Source of the DNA: CAYLJO01 sp964383905
GTDB taxonomy: Bacteria > Acidobacteriota > Blastocatellia > Pyrinomonadales > Pyrinomonadaceae
Length of the DNA stretch: 55,828 nt
Assembly: GCA_964383905.1 (NCBI GenBank)
Contig: CAYLJO010000007.1
Coordinates: forward strand, 1 to 55,828
Direction of reading: 5' to 3'
Shown: positions 35,219 through 43,740 of the stretch, in pieces
Numbering within the stretch: the first letter of the stretch is position 1
Layout of the letters: every line of letters begins with the position of its first letter
The notes under the pieces: generated by a model
Seen by the model: only the letters and a program-made list of their open reading frames with translations
Databases searched by the model: none
Told to the model about the DNA's origin: nothing
Program-made: the position numbers and the translations under genes

Positions 35219-35863
35219 ATGGGAAAGAATACGTCAGTCAAAAAGAAAAGTTCAACTTCAAAGCGCGATCCGCTCGCGCCCTATCGTGAGCAAGCCGCGC
35301 CCATCATCCGGCTATACTTCGGCAAAGACACGCCGGATTACATCAGCGACCTAATTGCCGATTGGTGCAACGAACTGGAAAGCAAGACACAGGTTTTCTG
35401 GAATGTGGAAGCCATCTGCGAGGTGTGGCTTCCCTGCGCCCTCAAGGAAGCCGCACGCATGGGCATTGATCCCTTTAGCTCCGGCTCGGAGTTTCTTGAA
35501 GACGTGGCCGAAACTTGGAGTGAAAGGCTCTCATTCAATCTCGACTATGGCAAAGATGAGGATGAAAAGACCCCGTGGGACAAGACCAAAGACTTGCGGG
35601 CGAAGCTAGAGCGTGACGCCGATGCCATCGCCCACATCATGAACAGCCCGACCGTGCCGGCCGACATTAAGAACGGGTTAGGCGATCCGCTTAGTGACTA
35701 CACTGACGGCTGCATTGCAGAAAGCCCGGAAGTGCTGCGAGTCTCATACCCGCTAAGCGTGCTGGAAAGGATGCGGGCTAAAGAGAAGGGGACAGAGGTA
35801 CAGGGCAACAAGTTCATCGGAGATTATGACGAGCAGACGATGAGGCCTAAGGTAATCAACTAA
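35219..35863 (+). CDS. Unknown protein of the element
   Basis: The 214-residue protein has a basic, Ser/Lys-rich N-terminus (NTSVKKKSSTSKRDPLAPYR) and then an acidic, helical body with many Trp and Asp residues (IADWCNELESKTQVFWNVEA, FSSGSEFLEDVAETWSERL). The C-terminal part contains KNGLGDPLSDYTDGCIAES. I recognise no domain. The start has AAAGGA 8 nt upstream, there is a promoter at 35080-35108, and a hairpin terminator follows, so it is a single-gene unit on the opposite strand from most element genes. Confidence 0.6.
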   Translation: MGKNTSVKKKSSTSKRDPLAPYREQAAPIIRLYFGKDTPDYISDLIADWCNELESKTQVFWNVEAICEVWLPCALKEAARMGIDPFSSGSEFLEDVAETWSERLSFNLDYGKDEDEKTPWDKTKDLRAKLERDADAIAHIMNSPTVPADIKNGLGDPLSDYTDGCIAESPEVLRVSYPLSVLERMRAKEKGTEVQGNKFIGDYDEQTMRPKVIN

Positions 35864-35906
35864 GTTTGTTCCACAGGGCAATAGGATGCGTCAGAACGCA
35901 TGATTA

Positions 35907-35935
35907 GGGCGGCTGGCAACGGTCGCCCCTTTTCT
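35907..35935 (+). terminator. Rho-independent terminator
   Basis: GGGCG (35907-35911) pairs with CGCCC (35924-35928) and is followed by CTTTTCTGTT. It lies 44 nt after the stop of the 35219-35863 gene. Confidence 0.55.
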
Positions 35936-35993
35936 GTTATATAACACTCTATCACCCATTAGGATTACATACTTTTTAAGGAGGCTTTCAGTT

Positions 35994-36326
35994 ATGGAGA
36001 TGTTCTCAAATTATACAAGCCCTCAAGGCCAAACCATTCAAGTTAGATTCGAGCCTCCTAAAAACTGCCCCATCTGTAACGTGCTCATGCTGGCAACATT
36101 TTCAGGTTGCTCTCACAACCCTACTACTAAAGAGTTGATGTCCGTGTTTCAATGCACTAATCCAGATTGCAAGAGCTACTTCATTGGCTATTACAAAGAA
36201 TCAGGGCAACCAGGCATATACTCTTTCATTAAAACCGAGCCGCCTAACCTAACTACAACTGCGTTCCCTGATTTTATAAACGAAGTATCACCCATGTTTT
36301 TGACGCTGTTGGATGAGGTTGGGTAA
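35994..36326 (+). CDS. Small zinc-binding protein, possible truncated DUF4145 type
   Basis: The 110-residue protein has AAGGAGG 10 nt before ATG 35994. Four cysteines, C25/C28 (NCPICNV) and C54/C59 (QCTNPDC), could bind a metal. The following text (SYFIGYYKESGQPGIYSF, SPMFLTLLDEVG) resembles the N-terminal part of DUF4145 proteins, which then normally continue with a helical domain of more than 100 residues. Here the frame stops. So it is either a small stand-alone zinc ribbon or a truncated copy. The composition is AT-rich compared with the chromosome. Confidence 0.5.
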   Translation: MEMFSNYTSPQGQTIQVRFEPPKNCPICNVLMLATFSGCSHNPTTKELMSVFQCTNPDCKSYFIGYYKESGQPGIYSFIKTEPPNLTTTAFPDFINEVSPMFLTLLDEVG

Positions 36327-36329
36327 ACG

Positions 36330-36508
36330 TGTAGAGCCTTGCCGTTGACGCGAGGGACCGTCAGCGTGTCATTAAAATTTCCGTTGAGATCATAGTCATG
36401 GATGGGTGATACTGTTTGTGCCCTAATGCTAGAAATGGCCGAGCCAATGAATGCTGGTACTGCCACCTTAATTGTGCTGCAAACTGTAAAAGGCATGGAC
36501 GCCGTCAA
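36330..36508 (-). pseudogene. Possible remnant of a LamG-type secreted protein N-terminus
   Basis: On the minus strand a short frame contains a hydrophobic start and the text AQTVSPIHDYDLNGNFNDTL. This resembles the first residues after the signal peptide in exported LamG/concanavalin-like proteins ('PIHDY-LNG-F-D'). The continuation diverges at once, so the gene is not intact. It may be a host gene cut by the element. Confidence 0.25.
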
Positions 36509-36541
36509 AGCTACCGTGCGGGAACTTTGAAAGGATCAAAG

Positions 36542-36733
36542 ATGAACTTACAAGAGCTAAAAGAGCTGGAAGATATATTGGATAAGGAGGCCAACTCACT
36601 GAGAGAAAAGATCAGTTTTTTGCGGACGAGAAAGATACCTGTAGAGTCCCCGATCTACGAACGCCGACTCAGCGATGTGGAAGATCAACTGCGGCAGGTA
36701 CGGTCGAAGATTAATGAAATGAAAGACGTCTAA
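36542..36733 (+). CDS. Small coiled-coil protein
   Basis: The 63-residue protein (MNLQELKELEDILDKEANSL, then YERRLSDVEDQLRQVRSKIN) is almost entirely charged amphipathic helix with heptad spacing, so a coiled coil is likely. AAAGGA lies 6 nt before ATG 36542. A longer frame from 36416 has no ribosome binding site and poor composition. No family is recognised. It is the last candidate gene of the element. Confidence 0.5.
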   Translation: MNLQELKELEDILDKEANSLREKISFLRTRKIPVESPIYERRLSDVEDQLRQVRSKINEMKDV

Positions 36734-37251
36734 ATACTTTTTAATCGTCCATAGTTCGTCCTCCATGGATACGTTCAGGATAATTTCCCCCATGTTAATA
36801 TTTGGTTTGGCATCAAAGGTAAGTGTATGGCTCGTAAATCTGAATGATTGCGCGGAGGCTGTAACATAGAAGCGTGACGGATCAAGATTGAAGAGAGTAT
36901 GAGCACATGCCGGTCCCCCTTGAAGTGCATTGGGAGAATGTCTCAGGCAAACACGCCCCGCGCGCACCGGCGATATCAGCATGAGTAGTTGCTACATCGA
37001 ATCGCTCGCACAAGTAGCTGACGGCGAACGCATCCCCTTCGAAATACAGTTTTTTTTTGCGCGGTGGACCCAATTTTTGCGGTCTCAGGCGCAGGTTTCG
37101 CGCCAACATGGCCGCAACCTTTCAGGCAGATCACGCATCCATTGCCACAACACGTCTCTCTCCCGCTTGAAAAGTGTATGGGTCTTTGCTAAACGTCGGG
37201 TGCGCCTTTGTCTCTCCTGAAGCCATTAAAGCGTTCTCCCGGGAGGATATT
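36734..37251. other. Intergenic region at the probable right border of the element
   Basis: About 520 bases without a convincing gene. A minus-strand frame at 36596-36982 contains beta-rich text (SRFYVTASAQSFRFTSHTLT, KPNINMGEIILNVS) that may be a fragment of an exported protein, but it overlaps the coiled-coil gene and has no start signal. I looked for a copy of the tRNA-Ala 3' end here and found none. Confidence 0.35.
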
Positions 37252-38031
37252 ATGAGAAAGAGTTTTATTACCCCGCTGTTCGCCCTCGCGCTTATCCTGT
37301 GCCTGAACGCGCTATCATTCGCCGACACCATCCGCCTTAAGGATGGAAGCGTGATTCGCGGCCAGGTGATAGCCTTTAAAGATCAGCAGTTCACCGTACT
37401 TATCGGTAACGGCTCGCGCGGTCGCCGCAGTCGCGTCACGCTCTACATGGAGGATGTGGAATCAATTGAGTTCGATTCGGCGGCCGGCGCCGACTCGTCG
37501 CCCCTGACGAATGAGGACACGAGCGCCGCAGGCGGCGCGACCGCGACACAGACACAGCCGGCGCGCCCCGTCACGTCACAACCGTCAACCACCGATGCTG
37601 CGGGCGGCATGGCGCAACCGACCCCTCAACCGCCCGCTTCACGCACTTCGCCGACCTCCTTTCAGATCAACGTGCGCGTGCGCGGCGATAACGTAAACAA
37701 CGGTTGGACGAACAGTGGCTTGGTCGTGCGGCGCGGCCAGCATTTGCGCATCAACGCCTCAGGGAGTGTCACGCTGGGTAGGAACGGCATCTCGACCCCC
37801 GCCGGTATTTCTACGCTTCGGGATCCCCAGAGGCTGATGCCTAATGAGCCAACCGGCGCGTTGATTGGCGTTATTGGAGATGATAACGACGACTTCATTT
37901 TTATCGGCCGTGGCCGCGACTTTATCGCGCAGCGCGACGGCGTCCTGTTTCTCGGGGTCAATGCGGGAAACTTGAGCGGCAACACGGGCGCTTATAATGC
38001 CGTGATCGAAGCTGATGCCTCGCAGCCTTAA
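37252..38031 (+). CDS. Secreted protein with PA-IL (LecA)-like lectin domain
   Basis: The protein (259 residues from ATG 37252, GGGAGG 7 nt upstream) has a signal peptide (LFALALILCLNALSFADT). A small beta domain follows (about 25-75: TIRLKDGSVIRGQVIAFKDQ, VTLYMEDVESIEF), often seen in acidobacterial exported proteins. After a Thr/Gln/Pro-rich linker (about 78-135) comes a domain of about 120 residues (SFQINVRVRGDNVNNGWTNS, GLVVRRGQHLRINASG, PTGALIGVIGDDN, FLGVNAGNLSGNTGAYN). That domain resembles the galactose-binding PA-IL/LecA fold. It would be exported. The next gene downstream encodes a secreted VWA protein on the same strand. Confidence 0.75.
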   Translation: MRKSFITPLFALALILCLNALSFADTIRLKDGSVIRGQVIAFKDQQFTVLIGNGSRGRRSRVTLYMEDVESIEFDSAAGADSSPLTNEDTSAAGGATATQTQPARPVTSQPSTTDAAGGMAQPTPQPPASRTSPTSFQINVRVRGDNVNNGWTNSGLVVRRGQHLRINASGSVTLGRNGISTPAGISTLRDPQRLMPNEPTGALIGVIGDDNDDFIFIGRGRDFIAQRDGVLFLGVNAGNLSGNTGAYNAVIEADASQP

Positions 38032-38135
38032 GGAGGGGACACGGAGACCAAGGAGACCCGGAGAAGGGGAGACCGAGGCGAAAGGCTGTTTTTCTCTCCG
38101 CGTCCCCGTGTCCCCGCGTCTCTGTCGTCCCTGAT
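38032..38135. repeat. Heptad-register repeat, GGGACGC family (inverted arms)
   Basis: Left arm steps (GAGGGGA, CACGGAG, ACCAAGG, AGACCCG, GAGAAGG, GGAGACC) and right arm steps (CTCCGCG, TCCCCGT, GTCCCCG, CGTCTCT) are roughly reverse complements, starting right after the lectin gene stop codon. It is probably the downstream hairpin of that gene, besides being a repeat. Confidence 0.6.
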
Positions 38136-38279
38136 CCTTATTAGTAAACTTCTGATAGCCTTCGTGCATCCTACTTAGCTTGCTGAGATGCCTGGCTTGA
38201 CCGTGCGGGGCGCTGCGCCCTATAGTTAGCCAGTAACGGTCTCAAGCCCCTCCTTTCTTGCTGTAAAGGATTGTCTGTC

Positions 38280-39509
38280 ATGAAAAGCATTTCTCTCTTC
38301 CGCCGCCGCGTCTTCTCCTTCGCGTGTATGCTCACACTGGCGCTTGGAGCAACCGGCAATCTCCCATCCGTCTTCGCTCAAGCGCGCCGCCAACCGCCCG
38401 TCACCAACCAGAAAAAGAACAAGCGGCCAGGTGACGCAAAGCAAGGCGACGAAAAACAGGAAGACTTGCCGCCGGACATCGTCGGTAAGCCGCAAGATAC
38501 TGAGCCGATCAAGGTTACAACCGCGCTCGTCAACGTCGATGCCGTCGTCTACCACAAAAAAACCGGACAGATCGTGACGGGACTAAAGAAGGATAATTTT
38601 GCCCTCTTCGTCGATGGCGTCCGTAAAGACATTACTAATTTCTCCACACCCGAAGCACCGATTACCGTGTCGCTGGTGCTCGAGTATAGTAAGCTGACGG
38701 CGATATTCGGATACTATGGCAACGGCGGTTTCGAACCCGGTCAGTACGAGGTGATACGTCCGGCCGCCGCGTTTATCAGCCAATTTGTCAAGCCGCCAAA
38801 TGACTACGTATCTGTTATCGCCTACGACATGCGCCCGACACCGCTGACGGATTTCACCAATGATCCGGCGCGTCTCCAGCAAGTCATCAATCTTCTGCTG
38901 CGCAATAACCCGGCCTTCACCGAGACCAATCTCTATGACGCGCTGAAGTTTACGCTCGTCGGGGGGCGCGGCGATTCGGTAGTGCTGGACGATTCTAAGG
39001 AATCCAAGGCCGACTACGGTGGGCTGGTGAGCGTGCAGGGTCGCCGAACAGCCTTGGTTCTGATCGCTTCCGGCATCGACACCTTTAGCAAGATCAACTA
39101 CGGCCAGGCGCGTAAGATCGCGCAGAATGCGGGCGTCCCCATCTACATTATCGGCACCGCGAATCTTTTCCTTAAGAAATACGACAGCTACTTGGGGGCC
39201 ACAGATAGCCTCACAGGATTTCCCGGCAGGATGACCTTCCTGCAAGCCGGAAACGCGCTTGGCACATTCGCCAAAGAGACGGGAGGCAAATATATCCCCG
39301 TCACCTTCGAAGGCGAAATTCCCAGTGCGCTACAAACAATCAACGCGCTCCTCCGTAACCAGTACAGCCTCGGATTCAATCCCGGTGATGTGCATGACGG
39401 CAAGCAGCACAAGATCGTCGTGAAAGTTGATGTCAAAGGCGACGGGCAATTCGACAGTAAAGAATACGTGATCCAGAGCCGCCCGTTCTACAACGCCCCG
39501 AAAGATTAG
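38280..39509 (+). CDS. Secreted VWFA-related acidobacterial protein without MIDAS motif
   Basis: The protein (409 residues from ATG 38280, AAAGGA about 11 nt upstream) has a signal peptide (ends near SVFAQA), a basic linker, and the family lead-in (LVNVDAVVYHKKTGQIVTGL, NFALFVDGVRKDIT). The strand that should carry D-x-S-x-S reads SLVLEYSKLTA (residues 131-141), so the first metal-binding motif is lost. The rest of the domain is well kept (GRRTALVLIASGIDTFSKIN, IYIIGTAN, LRNQYSLGFNP). Compare the intact paralogue at 14579-15799. A TTG at 38271 is an alternative start. Confidence 0.82.
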   Translation: MKSISLFRRRVFSFACMLTLALGATGNLPSVFAQARRQPPVTNQKKNKRPGDAKQGDEKQEDLPPDIVGKPQDTEPIKVTTALVNVDAVVYHKKTGQIVTGLKKDNFALFVDGVRKDITNFSTPEAPITVSLVLEYSKLTAIFGYYGNGGFEPGQYEVIRPAAAFISQFVKPPNDYVSVIAYDMRPTPLTDFTNDPARLQQVINLLLRNNPAFTETNLYDALKFTLVGGRGDSVVLDDSKESKADYGGLVSVQGRRTALVLIASGIDTFSKINYGQARKIAQNAGVPIYIIGTANLFLKKYDSYLGATDSLTGFPGRMTFLQAGNALGTFAKETGGKYIPVTFEGEIPSALQTINALLRNQYSLGFNPGDVHDGKQHKIVVKVDVKGDGQFDSKEYVIQSRPFYNAPKD

Positions 39510-39511
39510 AT

Positions 39512-39567
39512 AAAGTTTCGGGTTCCGAGTTTAGCAAGCGGTTTTAACTCGGAACCCGAAACTTTTC
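39512..39567. terminator. Bidirectional terminator: 20-bp inverted repeat
   Basis: AAAGTTTCGGGTTCCGAGTT (39512-39531) and its exact reverse complement (39546-39565) enclose a 14-nt loop and end in TTT on both strands. It lies between the convergent VWA and Schlafen-like genes, only 3 nt after the first stop. The GTTTCGGG start is shared with the palindrome at 17715-17750. Confidence 0.8.
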
Positions 39568-39568
39568 T

Positions 39569-40882
39569 TCAGACTCCATAAATCCGCAAACGAAACTCGT
39601 CATTGAGCGCGAGGATTTCGGCGCGCCGGCCGGAAAATAGGCGAGATTCACGCAGCAGACCGGGCAGTCCGCCGTGCCCGAGGCTCAATCCATAGGCCGA
39701 GTTGGTAAAGACCGCCGCCAGTTGTGGATTGAGTCGCTGAGGCACGCCGTAGCATATCGCTCTTTGGGCGAGAGGGGCGAACCCGGTGGTACGGCGCGGG
39801 TTGATAATCTCTATCGATCGATCAAAGATGTGTATGCGCGTGGGCTGTTCCCGAAGCGCCAGGTCGCGATGTATGAGGGCGTTGACGACGCCTTCGCTGA
39901 GGGCCCCGCGGTGATAATTGGCGCGCGCGGCGACGGGAGCATCCGGTACGTCCGACGCCGGGAAACTACGTGGGCGGACGTCCCACAGGTCACCGTAACG
40001 CGAGATGAAGCGCAATGCCGACTCGTATAACGTGTGCAGATTGCCGTGCAGGTTCACACGCTCGACGACGGGAGATTGGGTCGAGTCGCCGGCGAACCGC
40101 GCCGCGACGATTGATGAGCGCGGGAGAAGTTCCGCAACACGGTCGTCGCGCCCGAAGAGAAGCAGACCGGCGATGGTCGGAACAACTTCGCTCCCGTTAT
40201 TGCGTGCCAGCAAAAGATGTCGCTCGAGTATGCCTTCCGTCGGGTAGCCACTGCCCATCACTAGCGCCTCGTCGAAAGCGTCGCCTTCAAACTCTCGCAC
40301 AAAACTCCACAAATGCGCCTCGTCGATATCCGACATGTCGGCGCCGATAGCCGCCACGCTTTCATACGCCAGCGGCCGCGCCTCATCCAACAGCGCCGAG
40401 AGTTCTTCGGCCGATGCCTCACGCTTTTCCGCACCCATGCGAATGTAAAAACGACCGTCGCGCGTGCGATACGGTCGCCGTTTTCCATCGACCTCCAGCG
40501 CGACGATGCGCCGGCCGTTATCGAATGAGATACGGTCTATGAAGGGCACGAGCGGGGGCTGGATCTCTTCGCGGCAGATGCGGACGAGCTCTTCCTGCAC
40601 ATTCTCGGCGTCATCGACGCCTTCGACGCGTAATTGATCCGTGACGCCGAAGACAATAACACCCCCGCCGGTGTTGGCGAGCGCGACGATCTCCTGCGCA
40701 ATCTTCTCCGTGTTTGAGAGTTTAACCTTAAGCTCGAGGAACGTATCCTCGCCGCCGCGCACCAGTCGCATTAATTCCGTGCGCGAAGTCTGCAGGGCAG
40801 GCGTCGAGTGAGTGTACTCATAGAAAGAGCGTTCGGTGGAGGGTTCGTGGCGCTGATTGCTACGAAATTTTCGGCGAGCCAT
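39569..40882 (-). CDS. Schlafen/AlbA_2-domain ATP-binding protein
   Basis: The 437-residue protein has an AlbA_2/Schlafen N-terminal domain (about 40-160: EDTFLELKVKLSNTEKIAQE, ALANTGGGVIVFGVTD, GRFYIRMGAEKREAS). The C-terminal part resembles the ATP-binding domain of 'transcriptional regulator / RecG-like helicase' proteins (VNALIHRDLALREQPTRIHI, FDRSIEIINPRR, LPGLLRESR). These proteins are linked with gene regulation or defence against foreign nucleic acid, but the exact function is not known. ATG 40882 is chosen; the frame can extend to GTG 40933, and neither has a Shine-Dalgarno. The 20-residue basic N-terminus is variable in this family. Confidence 0.8.
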   Translation of the reverse strand: MARRKFRSNQRHEPSTERSFYEYTHSTPALQTSRTELMRLVRGGEDTFLELKVKLSNTEKIAQEIVALANTGGGVIVFGVTDQLRVEGVDDAENVQEELVRICREEIQPPLVPFIDRISFDNGRRIVALEVDGKRRPYRTRDGRFYIRMGAEKREASAEELSALLDEARPLAYESVAAIGADMSDIDEAHLWSFVREFEGDAFDEALVMGSGYPTEGILERHLLLARNNGSEVVPTIAGLLLFGRDDRVAELLPRSSIVAARFAGDSTQSPVVERVNLHGNLHTLYESALRFISRYGDLWDVRPRSFPASDVPDAPVAARANYHRGALSEGVVNALIHRDLALREQPTRIHIFDRSIEIINPRRTTGFAPLAQRAICYGVPQRLNPQLAAVFTNSAYGLSLGHGGLPGLLRESRLFSGRRAEILALNDEFRLRIYGV

Positions 40883-41420
40883 TTGTGTCTGGACGGGGCT
40901 TGCTGTACCCGCCCGGATGCCCGGATCACCCACTTGTACCTTAAGCCGGAGTGAGTGCCGCCCATCGCTGGAATCAGTGCGGCCTGGCTACAGCCGCGTC
41001 ACCCTTGGATGCGACTATCATCGTCGCAATGCTTGTCACGACTTCGAGACCGTCAGCTTACGCCCGTGCGGCCCCCTGCGTGACAAGCAGTAATTTAGCG
41101 CAACTAGCGGCGCCTGCGAACAGAATAAGTATAACATATTGGCGTGCCCTGGTTGAGTGAATGGATGAGGGGGATTTGAAGTCCCGCGGGACCCGAGAGG
41201 GGAAACGTGGAGGGAGGTGGCCGGAGGAAGGTGACTTTCCATCACTCTTTGGTAGTTTCTGGATCAAAGGTCTCAAAGGCGCCAAGTTCGCAGGCCACTG
41301 AATACTGCTATAAAAGAAGACCCGCAGGCTCCTGTAAGACTGCGGGTGTTCTTTTTGACTTGTCAGTTTGCGCCTCTAAAGTTCCGCCCACACCCGTTAA
41401 TTGTTTAACCATGGTCGGCC
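40883..41420. other. Intergenic region upstream of the Schlafen-like gene, with a terminator
   Basis: About 540 bases with only overlapping short frames on both strands, none with recognisable text. The main structure is the hairpin at 41312-41355 described separately. The region 40940-41200 is probably the promoter area of the Schlafen-like gene, but no consensus box stands out. Confidence 0.4.
41312..41355. terminator. Hairpin terminator after the trypsin-FHA gene
   Basis: ACCCGCAG (41320-41327) pairs with CTGCGGGT (41340-41347), and flanking AAAAGAA / TTCTTTT extends the stem. A T-run follows on both strands. It lies about 70 nt after the stop of the minus-strand protease gene and could serve as its terminator. 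Confidence 0.7.
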
Positions 41421-43178
41421 CTAACTTACGTATTCAAACCGCGCAATGTCAGCTTCGCCCAGGATCACCGTATCGCCCGGTATCAGGAAGGCTTCGGTGA
41501 CGCGTTGGGAGTGGGGCTCGTTGCGAAAAGTCCCGTTCCTTGATCCGTTATCCACAATGGCGACGCGTCCGTCGCGTGGCCCGATCCACAGATGCTGTTT
41601 CGAGATCCTCGGGTCCGGGAGGACAATTTGTGAGAGCGCGCCGTCACGCCCGATGTAAGAGCCTTCGGGCCCAATCTCAAATTGCTGACCGGCGAGGGGA
41701 CCCGAGACCCACTTGATCGAGCCGAATTTTATCGGGGCAGTGTCCATGCCGCCGTCCATCGCCAGCATCGCGGCCGACAGATCCATGGTCATGGCCTTAT
41801 CGGGACTCATCGCTATAGGTTGACGAGGCATCACCGATTTTTCGTTGCCAACTGCCGAGGGCGCGTGAGGCATCGCCGTGGCGATTGCCGCCTCATGCTG
41901 AGGTACGCCTCCCGGTGATTGCAGCGGTGACCGGTTACCGGTGGCCGCCGGCTCAGGCTGTGCAGTCAAACTCCTCCTCTTTCTCCTGCTCCGCATGATC
42001 AAAAATAGGATGAGAGCGACGACGACTAAAAATAGGATAAGGAGGACCACCGCCACGGCGCCGACGATCAGCCAGGCTGGGATTCCTGACCTGTCTTTAC
42101 CTTCCGAGATGGCCAGTTGGCTTTCCCGAATGAGGTGGTCAATTTCCGAGTGCTGCGGGAAAAGCCGTTTCACCTCTTCGAACTTCGAGATCGCTTTCGA
42201 GTAATAGCCCTGCCAATAGAGGTCAAGCCCGTCTCGATAAAGCTGGTCAACCAGCCCCGGCTCATTCGCCGCTCCGGCTTGTTTGACGAACTCCATGACC
42301 GTGCTTGAGGGTACGACGAAGGCGAAGCCCGACACCTCCTGGCCGTTGACGCGGTCGCCCCCGAATGTGAGCAACCCGATAACTTCGTCATGATCGGTGA
42401 GCACAGGGCCGCCCGAGTTGCCGTGGGTGGCCGGGGCGCTGACCTGCAAAATCGGCGCGCCGCTTGACGCCCGTTTCCGCGCGGAAAGCTTGCCGTCGGT
42501 AATAGAAGCTTCAAGCGCGGATTTAGCGTCCAGAATGCCCGTATTGAACGTGTCGGCAGCCCCCGGATAGCCGATGACCGTCACATGGTCTTGGAGCTGA
42601 ACTTTATCCGAATCACCGAGGCGCAGGATCGGCGCATTCTTGATTTCGATCTTAATGATGGCGACGTCTTTGCCTTGCCCGGTCGGCGCGCCGTAAGCTT
42701 TAATCTCGAAGGGGAACGGACTGCCGTCCGGGGTCAGGACGTGATGATAAAATTTGATATCACGAAGGCTGCTGTATTGTGCGATGGAGGAAATGGTTTC
42801 CCTGGTATAAGTTCGGGGGTCCTGATTGTAGTCGTGGGCGAGCATGCTAACGTATTGGCCGAAAAGAAGTTCCTTGGCTTTATCCTCCCCCTGCTGCGTG
42901 ATATTGACGACGTGGGCGTTAGTGGCGATGTAACCATTAGGGTTAATGAAGAGGCCGGAACCTAAGGCCACGTAAGAGACAGGATAAACTTTGGCCGAGC
43001 TAAACGTCGGCGGTTGAAAATAGAAGACGCCGGAAACGCCATCTATGATACGCACGACGGAGGGCTTACTGTACATCGCAAGTCGCTCACCCTCAGAGAC
43101 TTGCTGCGCGTTAACATTCCGCTGGCCAAGGAGGGCGGCGATCAGACTTAATATTGCAAGGACGAGGTACCTACGCAT
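41421..43178 (-). CDS. Membrane-anchored trypsin-like serine protease with FHA domain
   Basis: The 585-residue protein has a signal peptide (residues 1-25) and a trypsin/HtrA-like protease domain (about 35-300). The triad is visible: His89 (ATNAHVVNI), Asp171 (GKDVAIIKI) and Ser255 (THGNSGGPVL). A short TPR-like helix pair (about 308-350: YWQGYYSKAISKFEEVKRLF) and one membrane helix (366-395) follow, then a basic stop-transfer (RSRRKRR). After a Pro/Ala/Met-rich linker, the C-terminal FHA domain (about 495-580: GSYIGRDG, ISKQHLWIG, NGSRNGTFRN) should lie in the cytoplasm and bind phosphothreonine. AGGAG lies 7 nt upstream of ATG 43178. The layout suggests signalling across the membrane. Confidence 0.9.
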   Translation of the reverse strand: MRRYLVLAILSLIAALLGQRNVNAQQVSEGERLAMYSKPSVVRIIDGVSGVFYFQPPTFSSAKVYPVSYVALGSGLFINPNGYIATNAHVVNITQQGEDKAKELLFGQYVSMLAHDYNQDPRTYTRETISSIAQYSSLRDIKFYHHVLTPDGSPFPFEIKAYGAPTGQGKDVAIIKIEIKNAPILRLGDSDKVQLQDHVTVIGYPGAADTFNTGILDAKSALEASITDGKLSARKRASSGAPILQVSAPATHGNSGGPVLTDHDEVIGLLTFGGDRVNGQEVSGFAFVVPSSTVMEFVKQAGAANEPGLVDQLYRDGLDLYWQGYYSKAISKFEEVKRLFPQHSEIDHLIRESQLAISEGKDRSGIPAWLIVGAVAVVLLILFLVVVALILFLIMRSRRKRRSLTAQPEPAATGNRSPLQSPGGVPQHEAAIATAMPHAPSAVGNEKSVMPRQPIAMSPDKAMTMDLSAAMLAMDGGMDTAPIKFGSIKWVSGPLAGQQFEIGPEGSYIGRDGALSQIVLPDPRISKQHLWIGPRDGRVAIVDNGSRNGTFRNEPHSQRVTEAFLIPGDTVILGEADIARFEYVS

Positions 43179-43213
43179 GGTGATTCTCCTTCAAAACTGG
43201 GGGTCTATGTTGA

Positions 43214-43444
43214 TCAACTCTGCTTTGATTTAATGTTTAGCAAGAATGCGACGAAGAGAACGATCAACGGAACAGTAACTATGATAAGCTCGCTGACAAT
43301 AAAGACTGAATTAAACCGGGCCCGGTTTGCGTCTAAAGGATAAAAGGCAAGTATTAGCCGCCGGACGATTGCTAGGAGAAAGCCTAGCAAGAGGCCAAGG
43401 ATTGCCACTACGGTCGCTATTTTCAAAAAACTCTGGTTCCGCAC
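43214..43444 (-). CDS. Small membrane protein with two predicted helices
   Basis: The 76-residue protein (GTG start at 43444, GAGGGA 3 nt upstream) has two hydrophobic segments (about 8-28, ATVVAILGLLLGFLLAIV, and 46-68, FIVSELIIVTVPLIVLFVAF) joined by a short basic loop. It ends with a few charged residues. It lies 35 nt before the trypsin-FHA gene on the same strand and is probably co-transcribed with it. No family is recognised. Confidence 0.55.
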   Translation of the reverse strand: MRNQSFLKIATVVAILGLLLGFLLAIVRRLILAFYPLDANRARFNSVFIVSELIIVTVPLIVLFVAFLLNIKSKQS

Positions 43445-43740
43445 ACTCCCTCGGTCGCGAGCAAGGTTGTCTAAGACATGACGAGATGCCGGGGCGCGAG
43501 GGTAAGGTGCTTTTATTCCAAATTTGGCGTAAAGTCAATGATTATTGAACCTGAAAGCCACCCGGAACTCTATGCCGTAACTCAAACGATGGCTTGATTG
43601 ATAATCCTTCGACATAAAGACGTTTTTCCGGCGGCCCTTTGCGCATACTTGAAAATTCAGCTGATTTCCAGTTATTGGACTTTCCTCTTACCGGGGAGAG
43701 CCGTTGGCATAACCCACCTTACATTACCTACTGATTAATT

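Larger units (their letters stand above)
30746..36733. mobile_element. Integrated element at tRNA-Ala(CGC), phage-satellite-like
   Basis: The element begins at the 3' end of tRNA-Ala with a tyrosine integrase. It continues with an AlpA-like regulator, a primase-polymerase-like region, several small unknown proteins with good ribosome binding sites, a second HTH protein, and then plus-strand genes. The DNA is less GC-rich than its surroundings, most clearly from 34.8 to 36.8 kb. I could not find a second copy of the tRNA 3' end near 36-37 kb, so the right border is an estimate set by the return of typical exported acidobacterial genes at 37.2 kb. Confidence 0.6.

Noticed and set aside
36000..37250. 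Second copy of the tRNA-Ala 3' end (right attachment site)
   Set aside because: I read the region for GGTTCGATCCCCCT or CTGCTCCACCA and found no match of useful length, so no right attachment site is reported.
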